In this document: positions 13,233 to 17,756 of the stretch, one piece after another
How positions within the stretch are numbered: position 1 is the stretch's first letter
Layout: the number at the start of each line of letters is the position of its first letter
DNA from: JAGHBT01 sp035311885
GTDB taxonomy: Bacteria > Krumholzibacteriota > Krumholzibacteriia > Krumholzibacteriales > WJIX01
Length of the DNA stretch: 17,756 nt
Direction of reading: 5' to 3'
Assembly: GCA_964554125.1 (NCBI GenBank)
Contig: CAZKNG010000046.1
Location: forward strand, 1-17,756
The notes under the pieces: generated by a model
The model's database searches: none
What the model saw: only the letters and a program-made list of their open reading frames with translations
Told to the model about the DNA's origin: nothing
Made by a program: the position numbers and the translations under genes

Positions 13233-15566
13233 CTATGATTTCAACTCTTCGATCCAGCGATACAGCGTACTTCGTGAGACTCCAAGCCCTCTCGCGGCCG
13301 CTGTCTTGTTACCTTCGCATCTTCTGAGAGTATTCTTTATAAGAGTCTTCTTATCTAATGAATAATGCTGATTGGAATCTCTAATCCAAACAGGAAGATC
13401 ATCAAGCGTTACAACATGAATATTGCCATTTCTTATTGATATTGACTTAACAACTTTTATCAATTCTCTTACATTACCGGGCCACAAATAATTATTCAAA
13501 AATTTTATTAAATCACGCTCTGCAAGAATCTCGTTATTTTCACTATTCAAATAATATGCAAATAGTGCAGCTATATCATCCGGCCTTTCCCTAAGCGGTT
13601 TGAGTCTGATAATTTCCGAACATACCCGATAATAGAAATCTTCCCTTAAAAGTTTATTATTGAGTAATTTATCTATCTTTACATTGGAAGCCAGAATTAG
13701 CCTTATATCAATATCAGTCTCCTCTGTTTCTCCCACTACTCTTAATTTACTCTCCTGAAGAACTCTGAGCAGTTTCGCCTGCTGGCTTCTGGTAAGCTCG
13801 GATATCTCATCCAGAAAAAGCGTCCCACCTTCCGCACTCTTTATATATCCTGCCTTTCTTCTGACCGCGCCGGTGAATGCTCCATGCGCATGACCAAAAA
13901 ACTCACTTTCAAATAATTCATTTGCTACAGACGCACAGTTCACTGCTATAAAAGGGCCTTCAGAACGATTACTCCACTTGTGTAACAGTTGAGCAACAAC
14001 TTCCTTGCCGGTTCCTGTCTCTCCCTCTATGAAAACTTCTATATTCTCAGCTGCTATTGTTTTAATCCTGTTCACCACATCCTTCATATGTCTGGATCTC
14101 GCAATGAGAACATCTCCATACAGCCATGATGGATTAAAAATTATTTGTTTATACCTGGATTCTTTAAATCCTTCATTAGATTCGTTCTCAATATTCTGGA
14201 ATAAATCCCTGCAGTGTTGAGCATGATTGCCAAGCTTAATCGATGAATACAGCCTCATTGCGTTTAAAGAATAGGACTTGGCCTCCCCAAAAAGTCTTTT
14301 CTTCACCCCGAAGGAAACACTCTCCCCTTTTGTCCATTCCATATACTCCGCCGCGGCAATTTTATAAGTATATGCCAGCTCGAATTTATCATTTATTGAA
14401 CTGTGAGTTATTATGGACTCTTCAAAAAAAGATCGCCCTTGATCAAAATCACCTCTTCGTAAAGCCAGCAGTGCCTTTGCTCTGTAAACAGAACCGAGTT
14501 CGTATTTATCTCCCAAGTGCCCACAAAGCTTATATGCCTTTGAAAGCATTTCCTCAGCGTCATCTAATGTGCCAAGAGCAATTTTTACATCGCCGAGACT
14601 TCTGTATATCTCTACCGCCACATCACCACATCGAGAAAAATGGTCAGTAAGCTTCAGAGCTTTTGAAAGCCAACTTTCAGCTTCTCGATATTTATTTCTC
14701 CTGTAGTAGACTTGGCCTAGAAATTCTGCCGACAGTGCCTGCGCTCTTTTGTAATTAAGACGCGCGGCTTCCTTGTATGTTTCTTTAAGTTCTCTTTCGC
14801 ATAATTTATAATCGCCTTCAAATATACCTATATACGCCTCAGCAATATTGCAATGTAAGATATTGCTATCACTACCCAATTTATTATACTTTCTTATTGC
14901 CATTTTGAGTTCGTTCTTTGCTTCTTCATATCGGCCAGTTCGGGTATAAATAAGGGAAAACATTTTATGACAGTGACCAATCTGCTGCGTTTTATCAGCA
15001 TTTTCGAAAATCACAAGAGATTCCCTGAAATGGTCCTCTGCCTTATTAAAAACTGCTCTTTGAAAACAAAGATATCCCATCATATACATAGTCAACGCCA
15101 GCATATATTCATTATTGCATTCTAAGTAATAAATATAACATTTTTGAAAATAGCGATTCGCCTTCAGATAATCACCATTCCAGAAATACGCCTTACCGAG
15201 ATAGAAAAACAACCAGTATTTTTCACTTTCCGGATGTTCGATTTCGAGGGCTCGCTCTATAAGCTCTATTGATTGATCAGCCCTCTCCTCTAAAATTAGT
15301 AATCTGTATTTTTGCTCTATATATAATTTATTAAACCATAACTCGGGGTGTTGTGTTTCATACAATTCCAGGTATTCCTTTGACTTCTTATACCTATTAT
15401 TGAAATAATATGTCTTTGATAATAAAAGAAGGAGTTTGCCACTTATTCTACCAGTTGATAAATCTTTCTCTTTCTCCCACTCTGTTACCATAGTGAGAGC
15501 ATCGCTGTATTTTTTCTTTTTGAGCAGAATATTAAAGTTGCTGTTTAATATATCAGTATCTGCCAT
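13233..15566 (-). CDS. Sigma-54-dependent activator with TPR sensor region (777 aa), copy 2
   Basis: The protein is residue-for-residue the same as that of 1498-3831, including Walker A, GAFTGA, Walker B and the Fis-type helix-turn-helix, so both copies should be active and bind the same sites. The start (ATG at 15566) and upstream GGAG are also the same. The difference is the target: the segment beyond its stop leads into the Cys-rich lipoprotein, secreted protease-like, TlpA-like and ABC transporter genes. With identical DNA-binding domains, each copy should also act on the other's promoter, so the two target groups are expected to be co-regulated. Confidence 0.93.
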   Translation of the reverse strand: MADTDILNSNFNILLKKKKYSDALTMVTEWEKEKDLSTGRISGKLLLLLSKTYYFNNRYKKSKEYLELYETQHPELWFNKLYIEQKYRLLILEERADQSIELIERALEIEHPESEKYWLFFYLGKAYFWNGDYLKANRYFQKCYIYYLECNNEYMLALTMYMMGYLCFQRAVFNKAEDHFRESLVIFENADKTQQIGHCHKMFSLIYTRTGRYEEAKNELKMAIRKYNKLGSDSNILHCNIAEAYIGIFEGDYKLCERELKETYKEAARLNYKRAQALSAEFLGQVYYRRNKYREAESWLSKALKLTDHFSRCGDVAVEIYRSLGDVKIALGTLDDAEEMLSKAYKLCGHLGDKYELGSVYRAKALLALRRGDFDQGRSFFEESIITHSSINDKFELAYTYKIAAAEYMEWTKGESVSFGVKKRLFGEAKSYSLNAMRLYSSIKLGNHAQHCRDLFQNIENESNEGFKESRYKQIIFNPSWLYGDVLIARSRHMKDVVNRIKTIAAENIEVFIEGETGTGKEVVAQLLHKWSNRSEGPFIAVNCASVANELFESEFFGHAHGAFTGAVRRKAGYIKSAEGGTLFLDEISELTRSQQAKLLRVLQESKLRVVGETEETDIDIRLILASNVKIDKLLNNKLLREDFYYRVCSEIIRLKPLRERPDDIAALFAYYLNSENNEILAERDLIKFLNNYLWPGNVRELIKVVKSISIRNGNIHVVTLDDLPVWIRDSNQHYSLDKKTLIKNTLRRCEGNKTAAARGLGVSRSTLYRWIEELKS

Positions 15567-15589
15567 CAGTCTCCAGTTCCCCTATTTAC

Positions 15590-15880
15590 CTAAAATAGCA
15601 AATATGTTATTTGATTAATTATTATCTTCATATGAAGATTAAAAAGGGATATCTTTTCTTCCTCTACTTCGGATTCACCTCTCAATGCAACGGTAATTTC
15701 AGAATTTTCTTCCGCGTTTAAAGTACTTGTTGCTATATTAGGATCTTCACCTGGCGCACCAAATAATTCTTCTCTACGGATATAGACCCTCGCGTTGCTA
15801 ACCTCAGGAATAATTAAACAGCAGATCAATACATTAAGAATAACAATGATGGATACTATATTTTTTAATGGATCCTTCAA
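15590..15880 (-). CDS. Small exported protein (96 aa) upstream of the TPR activator, copy 2
   Basis: Identical in sequence to the product of 3855-4145, with the same TTG start at 15880 and AGGGG ribosome site. One of the three differences between the copies (15892 A versus 4157 G) lies just upstream of the AGGGG and does not alter it. Complete conservation of a small frame in a recent duplicate is weak evidence for coding by itself. The signal peptide and close spacing to the activator (23 bases) are the better arguments. It is followed upstream by the exonuclease gene, which ends 111 bases before its start codon. Confidence 0.67.
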   Translation of the reverse strand: MKDPLKNIVSIIVILNVLICCLIIPEVSNARVYIRREELFGAPGEDPNIATSTLNAEENSEITVALRGESEVEEEKISLFNLHMKIIINQITYLLF

Positions 15881-15922
15881 AATGCCCCTAAATGTTTGTG
15901 ATTGTAATCCCTCGTATTTCTG

Positions 15923-15952
15923 ATTCTATGATATTGTAAAAACAAATGTCAA
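15923..15952 (-). promoter_or_regulatory. Sigma-70-like promoter of the exported-peptide/activator pair, copy 2
   Basis: TTGACA (15952-15947), 18-base spacer, TAGAAT (15928-15923). Compared with copy 1 the spacer differs at 15929 and 15936; both hexamers are the same. It lies between the exonuclease stop codon and the TTG start at 15880. Confidence 0.65.
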
Positions 15953-15991
15953 GTTTAAACACAAAACTTTTCGAAAAACCGGTAACTTTAT

Positions 15992-16606
15992 TCATCTGAA
16001 TATTTCATCAAACATGTCCGGCCAGGCATTTTCCATCGAGCCTTCCCGGCTGTTTGCCATTGTTCTCAGTAATTCCAGGACAGCGTAGCAGTCTGAGAGG
16101 GAATCATGAAAATCAAAATCTTTCCTGCCGCAGAGTATATCAACGGCTTCTTCCAGCTTCGGCCATTTCACCCCGTAATATTTGTGGGCGATAGCGCAGG
16201 TTCCTGTAAAATTTCTCATCGTGCAGAAATTTCTCTTAAATTCATAATTATGAGCAGCCAGTAAAAACCCCGTGTCAAAAGGGCTGTTATGACACACGGC
16301 GAGGTCCGCCTTCCCGCAGAACAGGATGACCTCTTTATCCTGATTAAAATAAGAGGGATAACGGTTATCGCCCGGCCCGCGCTTCTGCTTTATAACATCA
16401 GCTGTCAGGCCGTTAACTCTTACAGCTTCCGGATTATACGGTTCTATCGAGTAATAATACCTGTCAAATTCCTCCTTGACCTCGAAACGCCTGTAATTGC
16501 CGTCACGAAATGTGCTGACATGCAATCCTGAAAAACTGAGGACTGAATTGAAGGCCGGCATCAACCCATTCGTCTCAACGTCAAAGATTATAAACTCATA
16601 AGCCAT
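15992..16606 (-). CDS. DEDDh-family 3'-5' exonuclease (204 aa)
   Basis: DnaQ-like nuclease expected to remove nucleotides from 3' ends of DNA or RNA in the cytoplasm. The three exonuclease motifs are present: FDVETNGL (Asp9, Glu11), CHNSPFD (Asp111) and HDSLSD (His167, Asp172, the H-x4-D pattern of DEDDh members). The ATG at 16606 is chosen because GGGTGG stands five bases upstream; a TTG at 16624 would add six residues with no ribosome site. It is close in length to the stand-alone epsilon-like or RNase T-like domain, with no extra domain, so the precise role (proofreading, repair or RNA trimming) cannot be assigned. It has its own promoter and is probably not part of the regulated cassette. 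Confidence 0.9.
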   Translation of the reverse strand: MAYEFIIFDVETNGLMPAFNSVLSFSGLHVSTFRDGNYRRFEVKEEFDRYYYSIEPYNPEAVRVNGLTADVIKQKRGPGDNRYPSYFNQDKEVILFCGKADLAVCHNSPFDTGFLLAAHNYEFKRNFCTMRNFTGTCAIAHKYYGVKWPKLEEAVDILCGRKDFDFHDSLSDCYAVLELLRTMANSREGSMENAWPDMFDEIFR

Positions 16607-16668
16607 AATATCCACCCGGCGCAATATTTATTGCAGGATAGAACTCCGCAATTAAATGATCTTCTTCG

Positions 16669-16697
16669 ATTATAGAGTCAAAACGGCCCCAATTCAA
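16669..16697 (-). promoter_or_regulatory. Sigma-70-like promoter of the exonuclease gene
   Basis: On the minus strand TTGAAT (16697-16692), 17-base spacer and a perfect TATAAT (16674-16669). Transcription would begin near 16662 and give a leader of about 55 bases before the ATG at 16606. Confidence 0.65.
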
Positions 16698-16772
16698 TTC
16701 ATACCTTTAAATAACGGCGGCGGCCGGGACCAAAAAAGAGCGGACCACAAGCCAATGCCGGACCGTTTGGCG

Positions 16773-16801
16773 TTGACAGGGAAAATCGAACTTCCTATTC
16801 T
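16773..16801 (+). promoter_or_regulatory. Sigma-70-like promoter of the metallo-beta-lactamase-fold gene
   Basis: A perfect TTGACA (16773-16778), 17-base spacer and TATTCT (16796-16801). The leader to the GTG at 16951 would be about 140 bases and contains the hairpin TAAGCGG...CCGCTTA (16855-16878). The short inverted repeat GCCAA...TTGGC (16751-16771) stands just upstream. Apart from these signals, the 344 bases between the divergent genes hold no gene that I can see. Confidence 0.55.
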
Positions 16802-16854
16802 TTGAGAAAAGTGATAATAAAGGATCTTTTATTCATTTGGTCGAGCTGTCGTTT

Positions 16855-16878
16855 TAAGCGGAAGGGGTTTGCCGCTTA
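16855..16878. repeat. Hairpin in the leader of the metallo-beta-lactamase-fold gene
   Basis: TAAGCGG and CCGCTTA form a perfect 7-base stem around a 10-base loop, about 75 bases before the start codon. No T-run follows, so it is not a typical terminator. A role in leader RNA structure is possible but unproven. Confidence 0.35.
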
Positions 16879-16950
16879 CGTTATATCTTCAACACAAATG
16901 GCTTAAGCCGGGGCTGTTTTAACAGAATCAGTTGATCAGGAAGGGAACCT

Positions 16951-17589
16951 GTGAAGATCATAATTGTCTACGATAACACCTCCACCGGGGAAAATCTGGC
17001 GGCCGACTGGGGATTTTCCTGTTTTATTCAAACAGATAAAAGAAAAATCCTCTTCGACACGGGAGGTAACGGGAAAATCCTGTTACAGAATTTGCGGGAA
17101 TTAAAGATAGATCCGGAAGATTTTGATGATATTGTGATATCCCATCCCGATTTTGATCATATAGGGGGACTCAGTCATATTCTGAATTTGAATAGTTCTG
17201 CTGTTATCCACAATCCAATTTCTTTCCGCGGAATCAGATATAAGAACGAAGTTAAATACTACGACAATCCGGCTGAAATCTATCAGAATATTTTTCTGAC
17301 GGGGGAATTGGGAAAAAGAGAACAATCTCTGGCTGTCAGGACAGAAAATGGGTTGATTCTGATTATAGGCTGCGGACATCCGACTCTGCGTAAGATAATG
17401 GCCGCGGCCTCTCCATTCGGAGATATTCATGCAATAATAGGCGGCCTGCACGGTTTCAGGGAATTTGAGATTTTAGAAAAGGTTGAAAAAATATGCCCAA
17501 CTCACTGCACGGTTCACAAAGAGAAGATAAAAGAGCTTTATCCGGCAAAATATATCGAAGGGGGCGCGGGCAGAACGTTCAAATTTTAG
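16951..17589 (+). CDS. Metallo-beta-lactamase-fold hydrolase (212 aa)
   Basis: The GTG at 16951 has AAGGGA about six bases upstream. The fold is shown by FDTGG (35-39), the metal motif SHPDFDHIGG (64-73), GCGHP (140-144, third-site His143) and GGLHG (164-168, His167). The end PTHCTVHKEKI...GAG is typical of the DHPS-like group that includes 7,8-dihydropterin-6-yl-methyl-aminobenzene-phosphate synthase relatives. It is somewhat shorter than usual for that group. In the usual H-x-H-x-D-H motif the second His is replaced by Asp67 (H-P-D-F-D-H), so metal binding at site 1 may be altered. Cytoplasmic, no signal peptide. The substrate cannot be given. It is divergent from the exonuclease gene. Confidence 0.87.
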   Translation: MKIIIVYDNTSTGENLAADWGFSCFIQTDKRKILFDTGGNGKILLQNLRELKIDPEDFDDIVISHPDFDHIGGLSHILNLNSSAVIHNPISFRGIRYKNEVKYYDNPAEIYQNIFLTGELGKREQSLAVRTENGLILIIGCGHPTLRKIMAAASPFGDIHAIIGGLHGFREFEILEKVEKICPTHCTVHKEKIKELYPAKYIEGGAGRTFKF

Positions 17590-17600
17590 ATTTCCGCTGA

Positions 17601-17756
17601 TTACCCGGAGAGAGGGATAATTCTGCCGCTTTTTTCTAATCTTTTTACGCGCCATTTTTTTAGCTGTAGGGTCCGGGATGAAAAGAACTTTACCGGGAAA
17701 TCCCGGCCGGTTATAATAGCATTTGAAATCGACGGATTCAGAAGCACAAAAAAGTG
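17601..17756 (-). CDS. Possible C-terminal end of a convergent gene (runs off right edge)
   Basis: On the minus strand a frame is open from the window edge for 51 codons to a TAA at 17601-17603, ending 11 bases after the stop of the metallo-beta-lactamase-fold gene. The visible residues end basic (QLKKWRVKRLEKSGR). The ending position suits a convergent gene, but a second frame on the same strand is also open here and runs on into the neighbouring gene, so coding is not established. A perfect inverted repeat CCGGGA-AA-TCCCGG lies at 17693-17706. Confidence 0.22.
   Translation of the reverse strand, partial: HFFVLLNPSISNAIITGRDFPVKFFSSRTLQLKKWRVKRLEKSGRIIPLSG

Larger units (their letters stand above)
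12863..15978. repeat. 3.1-kb direct repeat, copy 2
   Basis: Same orientation and gene content as 1128-4243. The matching stretch begins at TCTCAATC and ends in the A-run after TTTTCG. All coding sequence appears identical, because even the unused opposite-strand frames translate identically in both copies. The 8.6 kb between the copies holds the lipoprotein, protease, TlpA-like and ABC genes. Confidence 0.95.

Noticed and set aside
16607..16950. tRNA, riboswitch or other structured RNA in the divergent intergenic region.
   Set aside because: Only short hairpins are visible; no cloverleaf or known riboswitch core could be drawn.
17473..17655. Minus-strand frame continuing from the right edge into the metallo-beta-lactamase-fold gene.
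   Set aside because: About 117 bases overlap the end of a well-supported gene; the alternative frame ending at 17601 has a more natural convergent position, though neither is proven.
1..17756. CRISPR array or toxin-antitoxin/phage-defence locus.
   Set aside because: No regularly spaced short repeats with unique spacers and no recognisable effector families; the only short tandem repeats are the 9-mers of the operator.

Overview
The window looks like part of a chromosome from an uncultured member of the FCB superphylum (Bacteroidota relatives such as Krumholzibacteriota, Eisenbacteria, Zixibacteria or KSB1-like lineages). The clues are a large secreted protein ending in a type IX-secretion/FlgD-like tail (NPFNP...GVYFYRL), a DUF5687-type ABC permease, TlpA-like lipoproteins, and a sigma-54 activator with a long TPR sensor region. 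Shine-Dalgarno sequences are common. The phylum assignment is inference.

Almost everything from the left edge to about 16.6 kb is on the minus strand, so the layout is read from right to left. At 16.6-17.6 kb a DEDDh exonuclease (minus) and a metallo-beta-lactamase-fold protein (plus) diverge from a 344-base gap with a good sigma-70-like promoter for each. Leftward comes repeat copy 2 (12863-15978): an exported 96-residue protein, then a 777-residue TPR/AAA+/Fis activator with an intact GAFTGA motif, then a non-coding control segment. The control segment holds a 26-base inverted repeat, three tandem 9-mers with the same TGGGACACT core, and at its far end a candidate -24/-12 promoter. Downstream lies an apparent operon: Cys-rich lipoprotein, secreted 285-residue protein, secreted clan-CD/C25 protease-like protein, TlpA-like thioredoxin lipoprotein, ABC permease (split into three frames) and ABC ATPase.

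Repeat copy 1 (1128-4243) follows immediately. It is a near-perfect direct repeat of 3116 bases with only three substitutions found, all in its last 87 bases. Its promoter points to a different target set: an exported 146-residue protein, a Cys-rich small reading frame, and the start of a membrane protein that leaves the window.

The central idea is a duplicated regulatory cassette. Each copy carries its own sigma-70-like promoter, an exported peptide, a TPR-sigma-54 activator, putative enhancer sites and a putative sigma-54 promoter. The repeat ends within about ten bases of the predicted transcription start, so one switch is placed in front of two unrelated groups of envelope/secretion genes. 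The adjacent exported peptide and TPR receptor recall peptide-TPR (RRNPP-type) signalling, here on a sigma-54 activator; this is a hypothesis only.
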